Assembly (NCBI GenBank): GCA_032690845.1
Contig: CM064422.1
Span: 5,704,001 to 5,768,000 of the forward strand
DNA from: Eleusine coracana subsp. coracana
Lineage: Eukaryota; Streptophyta; Magnoliopsida; Poales; Poaceae
Length of the DNA stretch: 64,000 nt
Direction: 5' to 3'
The position numbers and the translations under genes are program-made. Positions within the stretch are counted from its first letter, which is position 1, and each line of letters starts with the position of its first letter. The notes under the pieces were generated by a model. The model searched no databases. It had not been told where the DNA came from and was given only the letters and a program-made list of their open reading frames with translations. Positions 22,850 to 34,291 of the stretch are shown here, in pieces.

Positions 22850-23912
22850 CCTCTAAACCCCTGCTAAACCCTACTTGTATGCCCTGGAGGCCTGGGCTCT
22901 ACAATGTTCCGGGAAAATGGGACAGTCTACCTAAAAGCCCACATACTCTACCGACGAGCAGGCCGAGCCGCCGTGGTCTGCGATCTGGGCTGGACGTATG
23001 GTTTCGATTTACGTCGTCAGGTTTCTGTTTCGTTCAATCCCGTACTTCCAGCGTACAAATTCAGTGATACATATACGTCGGCTTAAAAAAAACAATTCCT
23101 GATACCTTATGGTCCGTCAAGATCAAGAAGCTACGCGCCTACCGGTGATGACAGCCAAGTTCTGCAGTGGTTGTTCGTGCTGATGCGCATCCAGGGCATA
23201 ACCAACTGATGGAATCTCACCAAATGGTACCAGGATGTGGTATAACAAGATCCCCCCGACTCAAATAAATCCGGTTATTACTGTTGCTGTATTATTCATG
23301 GAAATTTCATATCTTTAAAAAGCTGGCTTCCCTTTTTTCATTGGAATAACTGATTGGAGATCCTAGACACACAAACTGGATATGGTACAGTTCACCTAGA
23401 TTATGCAGTACCATGTTTTTGTTTCAGAGTTTTGTACGTATAACGAGCTCCATGACGCTAGAGAAATCCCCCAAAACGACAATTAGCTTTCGCTAGCAAA
23501 AGATTTGGTATATACTCGAATTCTTTCTGAGAACGAATGGAACAGTTAACTGAGCCCATGACGCCATCCATCCATTGGTCTGCGCCCTACTACCACCCAC
23601 CCACCCGCCAGCGTGATGACGTTTTATTGCTCGTCCGTCCAAACGGGCTCTGCCACGTTGGCAGTAGGAAAAGTTTTATTTTATTTTTTGACAATTGCAG
23701 TAGGAAACGTTAGTTATTGCGTTCAGCTACCAGCAGCTAAACCTCGCCCCCACCCTCTCTTCCCGCCATAAATCCCCCCATCCCCTGCCCAATGCTTCCC
23801 AGAGAACTCGCGCAGCAACCTCAGGCATTGATTGATTCCAATTGGGGTCCCTCGCACGCGAATCCTCTCTCTCTCTCTCGTGCGCACACAGATCGACCGA
23901 TCGAGATCGGCG
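22850..23912. other. Spacer and promoter region left of the CER2-like gene
   Basis: No gene was found. The region between the start of paralogue B (minus strand, about 22.85 kb) and the CER2-like gene contains open frames without recognisable motifs. The last 200 bp before the ATG at 23913 are pyrimidine-rich (tctctctctctctcg), as often in grass 5'UTRs. Confidence 0.4.
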
Positions 23913-25737
23913 ATGCCTTCGGCGGCGGCGGCGGTGGCGGCGGGCCTGGCGACGGGCCCGGGCAGCCGCGTGACGCGGTTCGCCAAGTCGACGGCGGCGT
24001 CGGTGACTCCGGTGCGTCCCGGGAAGACGCACGCGCTGTCGCCGCTGGACAACGCGATGGAGCGGCACACGGTGCACGTGGTGGCCTACGTCCGCGCGGC
24101 GCCGGGCTTGGACCGGGAGCAGCTCAAGGAGTCGCTCTCCGAGGTGCTCTCGATCTACCCGGCCATGACCGGCCGCCTCACCCGCGGCGAGGTGGGGGCG
24201 TGGGTCGTCAAGTGCAACGACGCCGGCGTGCGCATGGTGGACGCCAAGGCGGCGGTGTCGATGGACGAGTGGCTCGCCACGGCGGCCGGCGACGAGGAGA
24301 TGGACCTCGTGTATTATGAGCCCATGGGGCCCGAGCCCTACATCTGGTCTCCGTTCTACGTCCAGGTACCGTCTCTATTATTAACAGCTTTTCGTTAGTT
24401 AGTTCGTATGTTTACCTAGTTTTGTTTGGTGTGAAGGGTAGGTAGGTGAGCTAATTCCATGGCAACTCAGCAAGTTGGCAAGTTTCATTGCTCAGCGTCT
24501 GTTCTGTGTTACCACATTTCTAGAATTAATTTGTCACGGTTCCAGAATTAAGGTGGGTCATATGGCTGGTTGGTTGCATGAACACTACTGAGATCTTACA
24601 TGTACTACTATTGACTATAGCAAGGTGTCACATGCCTCCATTACTTGTTTGTCCCTCCGTCCCAGATGTCGTACTACAATTTTGGGACCAAGGAATTGAT
24701 CCACTCGAGCTAGCAAGTATTTGATAATTCCGAAATGTTTTAGTTCATTCACGCTGGCATGAATCAAATTAATCTTGAATCATTCGTTCTTCTTCTTCCT
24801 CGCACTGATGCCAAGATCCTTCTTGCAGCTGACGGAGTTCGCGGACAAGTCGTACGCGCTGGGCCTGAGCTGCACGCACATCCACAACGACCCCACCGCC
24901 GCCGCGCTCTTCTTCCACGCCTGGGCCGCCGCCCACCGCCGCACAAGCAGCCCTTACCCTCCCTTCCTCCACGCGCCCGCGCTCGCCGTCTCCCAGTCCC
25001 CACCACCATCCTCCACTCCCCCGCCGCCGCCTTTGCTCGCCGCAAAATCCACCTCCCAACCCACCAACGCCACCGCCACCTCCATGTCCTCCGCCACCTT
25101 CCACTTCCCCGCCTCGGCCATGCGCGAGCTCCTCTCCTCCCTCGACCCCAGCGCCACCCCGTTCGCCGCCCTCGCCGCGCTCTTCTGGCTCCGCATCGTC
25201 ACCCCGAACAACACCAACGCCGGGGAGCAGGAGCTGACGCTGGCGCTGGACTTCCGCAAGCGGATGCACGCGCCGCTGCCGACAGGGTACTACGGCAGCG
25301 CGGTCCACTTCACGCGCGCGCGCGCCGACCTCGCCGCGGGGCTCGCCGCGGCGGCGGCGGCGGTGGACCGCCACGTGGCCGGCGCGAAGGAGGACGAACT
25401 GTGGGCCGCGCTCGAGTGGCTCCACGCGCGGCAGCAGCGGGGAGACGAGCCGTTCCAGATGTACGGGCCGGAGCTCACGTGCCTGGCGCTGGACCACGTG
25501 CCCCTCTACGGCGCCGAGTTCGAGCTCGGCGCGCCGCCGGCGCGCGTGGCGAGCCGCGTCGGCGGGGCCCACGGGGAGGGGCTGGTCGTCGTCTTGTCGG
25601 CGGCCGAGGGCGGCGAGGCGAGGGATGTTCTGGTGACGCTGCCGGTGGAGACGACGGCGAGGGTGTGCCGCGACGAGGAGGTGCTCAGGTATGGCGCCAA
25701 GGTGGTGTTCGGACCCAAGGCGGCGAAGGAAGCCTAG
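23913..25737 (+). CDS. CER2/Glossy2-like BAHD-family protein
   Basis: Two exons, 23913-24365 and 24829-25737, encode 453 residues, typical for BAHD proteins. The family includes acyl-CoA acyltransferases and the CER2/Glossy2 group, which helps ER-located fatty acid elongation extend very-long-chain fatty acids for surface wax. Group features visible are WVVKCNDAGVRMV and MDEWLA in exon 1, a BAHD HxxxD site (HIHND) early in exon 2, and a C-terminal GEGLVVVLSAAEGG segment. The second BAHD motif, DFGWG, is replaced by EFELG, as in CER2-type proteins, for which acyltransfer chemistry seems not to be required. The single intron falls after YVQ, where CER2-like genes also have one. I prefer CER2-like over a hydroxycinnamoyl transferase; exact orthology is open. 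Confidence 0.8.
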
Positions 25738-26126
25738 GCCCGGCTTGAATAATCTGCCGTCCGTCCTGTCTCCTGTGTTTTGCTTCCCTTTACTACTAGT
25801 ACGTGTTTGAGTGCTTCGTTGCTTCTGCTCGCAGCCTTCAAGATGGCTTTCATGTACCACGCCCCAGTGTGTTCTCGAACTGTCGATAGATGATCTTGCT
25901 ACTTATTTTGTACTACTACTATGTTTTAACGAGTTTAATCCTGAGAGTGGGAGTTCGGCGGCGTTCCTGAGTGTGAGGATTCAGCCGTTTCTGCCTGAAG
26001 CTATAGACACTTGACAGATTAAAACAAAAATGTCAGTTTGTACTCTGACCGTATTAGATCGAGGCACCAATTTGTGGTACATAGCTAAAAATGCTGCGGA
26101 TCTCAATCCTTTGCAAAATGCAACCA
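25732..26126 (+). repeat. Duplicated 3' flank of the CER2-like gene, copy 1
   Basis: From the stop codon of the CER2-like gene to 26126 the sequence is highly similar to 34292-34927, in direct orientation about 8.6 kb away. It includes the CER2-like 3'UTR and the last 20 or so bases of the minus-strand neprosin pseudogene. Copy 2 carries an extra MITE and about 30 additional bases near 34770. Confidence 0.9.
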
Positions 26127-26913
26127 ATGGTTTACCTTGACCATCTTAAGGTTGAGATTATGTTTGGCTCCCTTGGGAGCTGAGACTTGCTGAATGACGT
26201 CTCCAGGAGCGATGGCTGCACCTTTCACAGGCTCAAAGCCAGGGCACTTCATGTTAAGGCAGCCCGTGTATTCAAACCCATCATTCTGCAACCACAAAAC
26301 ATGTGGAGTAAAATCTAAAGATGATGTTGATGATAAATTTCATTGCTGGTTTTGATCAAAAACGAACTCACTGTCCACAAGTGAAAAAATGGGTGTGTGA
26401 ATCACCATACACATCTGGCAAAACCTGTCAAGAAAATAGAACGCATGTCTGGTCAATTTCCTACCAGGCGTGGCATACACACATGTATGCTCAGAGCCCA
26501 CGTACTCACATGCCAACCAATCGTCATGCCTTCCGCATTGGAGGGCGTAGGTTCACCATAATCTGGTCCTGGGTCTGCAAGCGAAAACTGACAAGCCATA
26601 TACTTCCATGGTTGCGCTGAATCCGTAGTAACCATCCCGGTTTGATTCCTCATCATAAAGTGCAAACTGAGTTATCACAAACAACAATTGAAGAGCAAAA
26701 TATCACATAAGTTTCTTAGAATTTTCACAGTTTTCAAGTTAGGATATAAAGGTAGAAATAAGTCAATAACAAAAAAAAAGTGAACAAGAGATAAAACATT
26801 AAACTCACATGAGTCATTGTAGTTTTACCCTCGGGAAGTGATGCATTGGTTCCCTGGGCTGCGAGTGCGAGCAGCACGGACAGAGCCATCGCAACTACAC
26901 GGATGCGATCCAT
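26103..26913 (-). pseudogene. Neprosin (DUF239) domain gene, frameshifted
   Basis: Minus-strand exons are 26913-26809, 26666-26510, 26424-26372 and 26285-26103 (or to 26136). Exon 1 gives a clear signal peptide (MDRIRVVAMALSVLLALAAQ). The rest are pieces of a neprosin C-terminal domain: FALYDEESNRDGYYGFSAT, GMTIGWH, VLPDVYGDSHTHFFTC and TGCLNMKCPGF. Neprosins are secreted proteases or protease-like proteins. The reading frame changes between SATMEVYG and GMTIGWH (about 26590-26600). One base is missing at the end of the third exon (TGTGGACA where TGTTGGACA would restore C-W-T). The usual N-terminal neprosin half is absent. The last exon reads through to HWLHFAKD and a stop. Splice sites are intact, so loss of function looks recent. 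Confidence 0.75.
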
Positions 26914-27465
26914 CTCGAATGAAGTATTGTGCCCAAAATCAAGTGAAGTGCGTACTCGGAGCCGCAATCTCAATAAGCCCAAAATCAAGTCGAGGATGTG
27001 AACCTACGGGATAGTCTGTGATATGTTGATGAAGAAGTAAATTTTCGTCAAAAGAGATAATCAATTGAGGACTTTGTTCGAAGTGGCCAAATTATTGAAG
27101 GCTCTAAGTATGCCTTCTTAGTTGTTGTCTATTCCCGTATGATCCGTTTGTCAGTCAACTTAGTGCTTTCTTTTACTACTATTCTTGGTTTCGTCTTCCC
27201 GAGCTTGGTGATGTCTTGAGTGAAGAACCAGGAGGGGCCGGTCTTACTATTTTATCACAAATCTTGATGAATAATATCAAATTACTATTTATGTTAGTGT
27301 ATTTTTGTGATAATCAGAGGGGCCATGGTCCTACTGGCCATAACAAAGCTTCGCCCGTAGTTAGTGCCCCTACCTCTTTTTTTTTCAAAAAAAAAAATAT
27401 TGTGCCCACAAAAAGAAAAGTATACACAACATCCCAGCAAGACATCTCAACATATATATAACTTG

Positions 27466-29012
27466 GAGTAAAATACACTATAGGTTCTTAAACTATTTAG
27501 GAATTCTCATCTAGGTCCATAAACTCTCAAACTGACTATTTGGGTTCCTAAACTATTTTCGAATGGTCATCCAGATTCATAAATTTTATAGTAACCTTAT
27601 AAGTCCATGATCTATTTATTTCGTGTCAACTAGCTTCACATCGCTGCTACCCAGCCGCTCTCCACTTGTGACTAGCAGTTGATGCACTCTACTTGATGTA
27701 TATATGGTCCGATCTTCCGAGAGGTAAGGGGATAAACTCGAATTTGGGAAACTCAACGTCAACGACCCGGCTTGAATCAGACACGATCCAACTCTGCAAC
27801 CGTTACACCAAACATAACTTGATTGTTCCTGCAAGCGAAATCGAGAACACAAGCAAGAGAGGATAAACACGCAATCTGAAATTACAAATATGGATGAAGT
27901 GAATCACAAGAAAAGGTTCAACCTCTGAACACAAAAGGACTAATCGACACAGTGGTGTAGAACAAGAACAGGGGCCCTGGATTACTGTAAAAGGACTTGT
28001 CGTCACAGTTACAATAATTCGATCAAGTTTCTCTCTGAAAAACTGAACTAAACAAAACCCGAAACTAAAAGACGGCGGCTACCGAGTTTATGTAGGAAAC
28101 AAAGACGTCCTACGGTTGGGGGCGACCAGGGGGGGGGCCACAACATGGGCTTAAGGTCCGACACGATACATGGCCAAGTTGACCCAAAATAGGTGGCACA
28201 ACACCTTGTCATGGTCACATATTATGACTCACGACCCTTCTGGAGCTAGGACCAGAACCAAAACGACGGCGTCATCGTCCCCTTTTCAACGCATCAAAGA
28301 ACGCCTCGTTTGGACGTCGGATGTGGGAGATATCATCAAAACCGTGAAGGGGTGTCGGCTGAATCCGAGACAAACGTGGCGACCGAGTTGGTGACAACTT
28401 GTAACTTGGAGAAGGTCATGATATGCGCGTATCCAACATGGTGATGTCCTCATCACTACTTGTAGCAGCCTCACTCTTCGTATCGGGATCCATGCACGTA
28501 CCCGTCGATCGCAGGCATGCATGTCTGCTCGTCAGGCAGTGACGACAATGACGTGTCATGTGCAAAGAGTACCATACACAGAAGGCAGATTGTCGTTATG
28601 GGTAAAGAGTAGTTCATCTTTGTGGGTAATGAGTAAGGGCATGGGAAGGCAAGGCTGCGAATGGGAGAGCGAGGCCGGATAGGAAGACGAGGCCACGACA
28701 AGCATAGCGCACTTGCTGCTATTTAGCATCTTCGTGTAGTCTCGATCGTGTCCGCATGGAGAGTTATTGTGTGGTGGTAGTGGCACGCGTGGAGAGCGGT
28801 TGTTCGGCGGCATGGCGAGTGGAAAACGGCTAGAAATTGTGGATCCAATTGACACAATATAAATAAATCATGAGTCTAAAGAATCACTAAAAATTTTGTG
28901 GATGTGGATAACCATCCGAGAATAGTTTAGGGATCCAGATGGTCACTTTGAGAGTTCATGAACCTATATAACCGTTACTAAATAGTTTAGATAACTATAG
29001 TACATTTCACTC
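27466..29012. mobile_element. Mutator-like element with long inverted ends
   Basis: The left end GAGTAAAATACACTATAG matches the reverse complement of the right end (GAGTGAAATGTACTATAG). Similarity extends over about 110 bp per end (27466-27580 against 28900-29012). The 9-bp duplication TATAACTTG flanks it at 27457-27465 and 29013-29021. No transposase is visible in the 1547 bp. The interior includes a G-rich run near 28128 and a minus-strand frame (28471-28617) with a signal-peptide-like start, which may be a captured fragment. Confidence 0.85.
28471..28617 (-). CDS. Possible small secreted peptide frame inside a Mutator-like element
   Basis: A 48-residue frame begins MNYSLPITTICLLCMVLFAH, which looks like a signal peptide, and continues with a short polar segment containing one cysteine. 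It could be the first exon of a captured gene for a small secreted peptide, or chance. No continuation exon was recognised and I assign no function. Confidence 0.2.
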   Translation of the reverse strand: MNYSLPITTICLLCMVLFAHDTSLSSLPDEQTCMPAIDGYVHGSRYEE

Positions 29013-29099
29013 TATAACTTGCGCACGTAAACTCCAATGAAGTTATTGGAGATTTTCAAGATTTTTTTTGTCTTCTGCAGATTATCTTCCTTACCAAAA

Positions 29100-31400
29100 A
29101 GATTATCGTATCCTTCACTTAGCATCTCATAATTTTAGAATGCGTATGTATGTCAGGTAAAAATTTGAAGGAGCTCGACTAGCGCATCTTTGTATATGTG
29201 GAAGCATGGTACTCTTAATTTCGTTATTATAAAGATTTCATCCCTCAGTATTTCAACTGCCGAATAAACATCACGTGATCAGCAGTCTGGTTTCCGGTCC
29301 ATCCATGGCATGTGTAGATAGATCATCAGTATTGAGCCAAAACGGTGGGGATGTGATTGCCATTTGTTGGTGGCACAAACGCGATAAAATCCCAGGAAAA
29401 AATCATAGAGACGGATAATGAAGGTAGCAAGCAGCGACAAAATTTCAACCCCAGATATGATCCCTTGAGGAAGAAACAAAAAGAAGAAATTCTGCACGGG
29501 GTGGTCGGTAAATGAAGTACCGACCACCCCCCGTCCACCCGACGACCCCAATTTCAACTCGGCACTGACGCGAATAATCCTGGGAAAATTTGTGGAGACG
29601 GGAAACTCAGTGCTTAAGAATCACACGAAATTTGAGAATCCGATTCGATCCCTAAAGAGAGAACGAAAAAAGAGAAGTTTCTGCCTGGGCCCACGATCCC
29701 AAATTCAACCTGGTTTATGCGCTCAAAATTCATGGGAAAATTCGTGGAGATGGGGAATGTGGTGTTTAAGCATCACAGAAATTTTTAGAATTTCATTCGA
29801 TCCCAAGATGGAGTAAGAAAAAAGAGAAGCTTCTGCAGGGTGGTAGTCGATAGATGACACACCGACTGCCCCGTTCACCTCGCCACGGACAGCACGCACC
29901 GGAGCACAATCTGCCAAAGTCACTTCCATGGCGGCCGTGAATGAGCTCATTCCGACGCTCAAATCCGTCCCCAAACGCATGCGACCATGGCAGCCTTCCT
30001 CACACCTACCCTGCATCGCGCTACGCTCGGTGTGGCGGCGCCGTCTGCCACGCGCGCCAGTCGTCCCCGGGCCTAGCGCGCTCTCGCATTCTGACGCCGC
30101 TGTGGCATCTCTCGTCCGAGCTGGCCATGTCCCATACGCCTAGTTATGCCCCCATCAAGCAGCAGCATCACACTCCTCCTCGCCCTCTTCCTCCTCCATC
30201 CATCCAAGCCACCGCAGCTCCATTCCCCGGCTTAGAACGCGCATGTCTTTCCTGGTGGCAGCTGACGCGTGGGGTGGTCGGTATTCCGATAATGACCAAC
30301 CCTTTGAACATTTCTCTCTCTCTCTTTTGTTCGCCGTCTCCTGAGCTAGTTTGAACCTGAATTTCCGCATGATGATTTTGCTCAGCTCTCTCCTCTACAA
30401 ATATTTTAAGAATATGCTGAATATTCGAATCGTTGATTTGAAGTGCAATAATAGAGCCAGAACCGGTAGTCATCGTTGTTGATTCGACCACCGTCCCGAA
30501 CACTTCTCATTTTTTGGTGCGTGTCTGCTCTCTACCCTTAGAGCTTGAAATTTTGAAGGTACATCCTACCGTGTTCTGCGTATGTATGTGGTAAACATTT
30601 GAAGGAGTTCGAGTAGGACAACTTTCTATATGTCGAAGTATGGTAATGATAGATGGTACTCTTAATTTGTTACTACGACGATTTCCCCCCTCAATATTTC
30701 AACTGCAGAATAAACATCGCATGATCACCAGTCTTGTCTCCGATGCATGGCCTATGCAGATAAGTCATCAGTATTGATGAACCAAAATGGCAGGGACGTG
30801 ATCGCCATTTGCCGGTGACATAAACGCAATAAAATCCGAGGACAAACTCGTAGAGACAGATAATGAAGGTGCCAAGCAGCGTACAAAATTTGAAGCCTAA
30901 ATATGGTCTCTTTAGAAGAAACAAAAAGAAGTAATTAATGAATGGGGTGGTCGGTCTAAATGAAATACCGACCACCCCCTGTCCACCCGATGACCCCAAA
31001 TTCAACCCGGCAGAGATGCGTGAAAAATCCTGGGAAAATTCGTGGCGACGAGGAATGGAGTGGCTAAACATCACACAAATTTGCAGAATCCAATTCGATC
31101 AATAGAGGAAGAACGGAAAAAAGAGAAGTTCCTGCCTGGTCTGAGGTGGTCGGTAAATGAAATACTGACCTCACTCTATTCACCCGACGACCCCGATTTA
31201 AACCCAGCAAAGACACGCAAAATTCCTGCGAAAATTCGCCGAGATGGGGAATGCAGTATTTAAGCATCAATCCCTAGAAGAAGAATGAAAAAAGAGAAGT
31301 TTCTGTGGGGGCGCTGGCCCTCGCCGCTGGACGCACGCACCCGAGAGATGGAGGAGCGGATTAGGGTTTGGGGGCGTCCAATTTATTTGGCGGGGGATGC
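29100..31400. repeat. Tandem duplication of a 1.44-kb unit with palindrome-bearing subrepeats
   Basis: The stretch from about 29100 recurs from about 30540 with an offset of 1436-1445 bp (for example tgcgtatgtatgt at 29141 and 30577). Within each copy a shorter block repeats. It opens with a palindrome of the type GGGTGGTCGGT...ACCGACCACCC (29498-29530, 30941-30978; weaker forms at 29842, 30272 and 31141). It continues with cacccgacgacccc and a core of the type tgggaaaattcgtggaga, then attcgatcc and aaaaaagagaagtttctgcc (cores near 29580, 29728, 31032 and 31228). I find no long protein frame and cannot place it in a named transposon family. Confidence 0.75.
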
Positions 31401-32397
31401 TTCGCGCGAGGTTTGTTCGAGCGGAACCTGGTTATGGAAAGTTTGGAGGCTGCTTAGCTGGTGCTATCAGAGCACGATCTGCTTTGATGGTAGGTTCCGG
31501 ACTTCCGGTAGTCACTGAACACTACTTGATGTTCACTTACTTGCGGTAATCCGATCCGAGTCGTGGCAAAACCAAGGCTGATTTGAATGTCGGTCTGTGC
31601 CCGCAAGGTGTTCGACGGATGGAGCCTGAGACCGAAACTTGCTGACTGTGACTTCAAAACTCTGATGGAATCTGGAGACTGAACATTCTCGTAATGGATA
31701 AGAGAGCAGAATGTAGGGTTTCATAAAATAAATAAATAAACAGCCCAAACTGCTATAACCATTTAGACAAACAGAGTCACTTTCTGAATTCCTCTTCAGA
31801 TATGTTCGAAGTAGACAGAGGTAGACAGAGATTCATCCATTTGCACTTGCACATGATGGTCTCCCAACAATACATCAAAAAGAATGCAAACATCGTAAAA
31901 CAATACCTACCTCCTGGTGCCTGTTCATACAGACTGCAAGTTAAATCTGCAACGATTTAGTTCAGCAATGAACTGTTGATGGAATCGTTTTCACATAAAT
32001 TGAGAAAAGATGACGCAGATTTATCTGGAAAAAAAAGAACTGCTCAAATTGTTTTAACCATTTAGGCGAGTATTTGACCGTACGCTCAACCGAGCTCAAC
32101 ATCTGCAGATAACACAAAAGAACAGAGCAGAATCAGCGGGGTCATGAGGATTAATTCAGTGTACCGTCAGAAATTCGTGCATGTTGTGACCGTCTCTCCA
32201 TTCGATCAACCGGGTGCAGGTGAATTAACATACAAACGCTGAGGAGGAGAAAATCAGGATTCAGGGTGACATCATCCAAGACCAAGAATCCAAGATCAAG
32301 AATAGTACGCATCAATAATGCATATTGGTTTCGATCCTACCAAATTCTAGCAGAGCTATTCGGCTAGTGTCCAATCATCCTCGTCGGGCCACAAAGA
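31401..32397. other. Spacer right of the tandem repeats
   Basis: A G-rich stretch with a telobox-like ttagggttt (near 31361) and a phrase resembling a Met-tRNA primer site (ctatcagagca near 31465) suggest an old LTR-element edge, but no LTR could be bounded. The rest up to 32397 has no recognisable gene and probably contains the 3'UTR of the minus-strand gene. Confidence 0.35.
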
Positions 32398-33081
32398 TCA
32401 TGCTCCAGCGACGTGAAGGCCGCGCGCCACCGCTGGGCCGGAACCAAGCGGACTCCGCTTCCTCGTCCGGGTGACGTCGTACTGGTACGCGGTGATGCCG
32501 AGCTCCTCCAAGTCCTCCGGGTAAATCGTCTCGTCGGGCATCGCCGCCTTCTCCACCTCGATCAGCTCCTGCCGGAACTTCTCCCTCGCGTGGGCGATCT
32601 CCTCCAGCCGCCGCTTCTTCATGGCCTCTCTAGCCTTGTCGATCCGGCTGGCCATCGAGCCCTTCGTCGTCCTCGGCTCGACCTCGACGCGCTGCTGCTT
32701 CGTTCGCTCCGTGATCTTCTTCCTCGCCTCCGGTTGCCGCTCGGCGGCCACAATCCGCGCGCCGTTCTTGCCAGCAGCGGCGCGGGACAAGAGCGCCGCC
32801 TTCTTGAGGAGGCTGTCGAGGGCGTCGCGCTCCGCCTCCATCCGCAGCTTGAGGCGCGCCGACGCTGACGCGGGGTCCACGGACACGTGGCGTTTCGTCG
32901 CCGGCGGCGCGGAGGGCTGCGCGGCCACGACGCGGCGTGCGGACTTGTCTCGTGACATCTCGACGCAAGCCGCATGCGCGACAACGCCGGCGACGACGCT
33001 TCGCTGACGCTTCAGGAACGGGCGCTGCTGGCCCGTGGAGGCGCCGGAGACGGGGTCGACGCGAGGAGCCAGAGCGGGCAT
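32398..33081 (-). CDS. Basic coiled-coil protein, possibly related to the C-terminus of GTE/BET proteins
   Basis: An intronless frame of 227 residues starts MPALAPRVDP at 33081. The N-terminal half is Ala/Arg-rich and low-complexity. The C-terminal half is a charged helix (MKKRRLEEIAHAREKFRQEL) followed by EVEKAAMPDETIYPEDLEEL. An Arg-rich helix, a ME/VEK step and a D-L-E-x-L(G) end recall the C-terminal region of plant GTE bromodomain factors, but no bromodomain is present. A TATA-like ctatatag on the minus strand at about 33224-33231 puts the transcription start below 33216, so I chose the ATG at 33081 over the longer frame from 33216. Composition is very GC-rich. Function is unknown; the GTE resemblance is tentative. 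Confidence 0.55.
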   Translation of the reverse strand: MPALAPRVDPVSGASTGQQRPFLKRQRSVVAGVVAHAACVEMSRDKSARRVVAAQPSAPPATKRHVSVDPASASARLKLRMEAERDALDSLLKKAALLSRAAAGKNGARIVAAERQPEARKKITERTKQQRVEVEPRTTKGSMASRIDKAREAMKKRRLEEIAHAREKFRQELIEVEKAAMPDETIYPEDLEELGITAYQYDVTRTRKRSPLGSGPAVARGLHVAGA

Positions 33082-33221
33082 GCTCGCCAGGAGACGGCAA
33101 GAAAGCAAGGCTCTTCTTGCGCTGGATCCCGGAACGCCAGACGGAGGGAGAATCGGAACTGGAGGGCAGAGGGGTGGTGGATCGTTTGACGAGTCGGCGG
33201 AGACGACAAATGACAATGCCC

Positions 33222-33236
33222 GGATCTATATAGTAT
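33222..33236 (-). promoter_or_regulatory. TATA-like box of the coiled-coil gene
   Basis: The minus strand reads actatatagatcc, about 145 bp before the chosen ATG. It is the only TATA-like run near the gene. Confidence 0.4.
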
Positions 33237-33599
33237 ACCCCGAGTATGACAGTATCGGAGTCCGAGTCGGCCGGAACGCGCATGCGCGACACACTGCTTG
33301 CAAGTTGCGATTAACCGCCATGGCACCGTGCACGTGACCATGCCAACTGTGACTCTATTGCGCTCGATTTTTGTTTAATCCAACTCGAAAAAACAGAGCA
33401 AAAGAGAAAATATTCGATCCTTGGATGTCACTCTGTGCTGCTCGATGGTTGTGCAAATCTCCTTTTTTTAAAAAAGATAACAATGGAAGAAAATCTTCCT
33501 ACCTCTGCCAGTCGCACACAACATTTAACTTATTACAATCTCAGACTATGCTGATTTCTCGAGAAAACAAAATTAAAGTCTATTATTAAAGCAAATAGT

Positions 33600-34130
33600 T
33601 CCGATGCAGTGGTCTCTAATGTCTTGCTGACCCTCGGGAAGAAATTCTTTTGTCGCATATTTACGTTGCAGCAGCCTCCAGAATCGTAACCAGTATGTTC
33701 TACTGAAAATAGCCTACTTAAATAATATATAACAAGTATTTTTAAAGATTAGATCGTTACGATATCTCCAAATTATCCAACATAAAGCAGAACTCCAACA
33801 AAAATATTGTCTTTCTCATTTGAATCAAAATTAGAGACCGAGCTCCCTAACATGTGGGATATATATTTGGGTGGAGTTAGCCTAGTAAATATATAGATCG
33901 TTTTCCATATTATCCAAACATTATGATAATCGAAGAAGAAATGTTAGATAGATTCATTGTCATTATAATGACAACACTTTTTATTGTCTTTCCAATTCCG
34001 TTTTACTAAATTATCTTTAATTACAATCACTCCCCTCTATAGATATCAGATAAAGATTTTTGATCTTTAGAGAAACTTTGATCTCCTAGCTTCAGCAGCC
34101 AACATAATGCATTTCTTGATCTTGAACTCT
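33600..34130 (-). pseudogene. LINE zf-RVT domain relic
   Basis: With stops, the minus strand translates as DNLVKRNWKDNKKCCHYND, then ESI.HFFFDYHNVWIIWKTI and, further on, VGVLLYVG. This is the zinc-binding C-terminal region of plant LINE ORF2 proteins (CxxC then H...F..C/Y). No intact frame remains. Confidence 0.6.
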
Positions 34131-34291
34131 GTCCTAAGTACTCCTATCCAAAAAAGAGGCAAGCAGAGCCCTTTTCAAGTGCAATGCGGTGATGAAATAA
34201 ATTGACAATCCTTTCAAGTTTAGTATGTTCACTGCCAAATTACTCTTCATCGATAGAACACTGGCAAAGCTTCCGCTTGTGCATGAGTGTC

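Noticed and set aside
24769..25860. Long minus-strand and alternative plus-strand frames over the CER2-like gene
   Set aside because: Shadows caused by very high GC at third positions; low-complexity Arg/Gly/Ala composition, no motifs.
31440..31500. Primer binding site of an LTR element
   Set aside because: ctatcagagca resembles the Met-tRNA site, but no LTR end could be found next to it.
33082..33216. Longer start of the coiled-coil gene at 33216
   Set aside because: A TATA-like box at about 33224 would put transcription downstream of this start; the next ATG at 33081 fits better.
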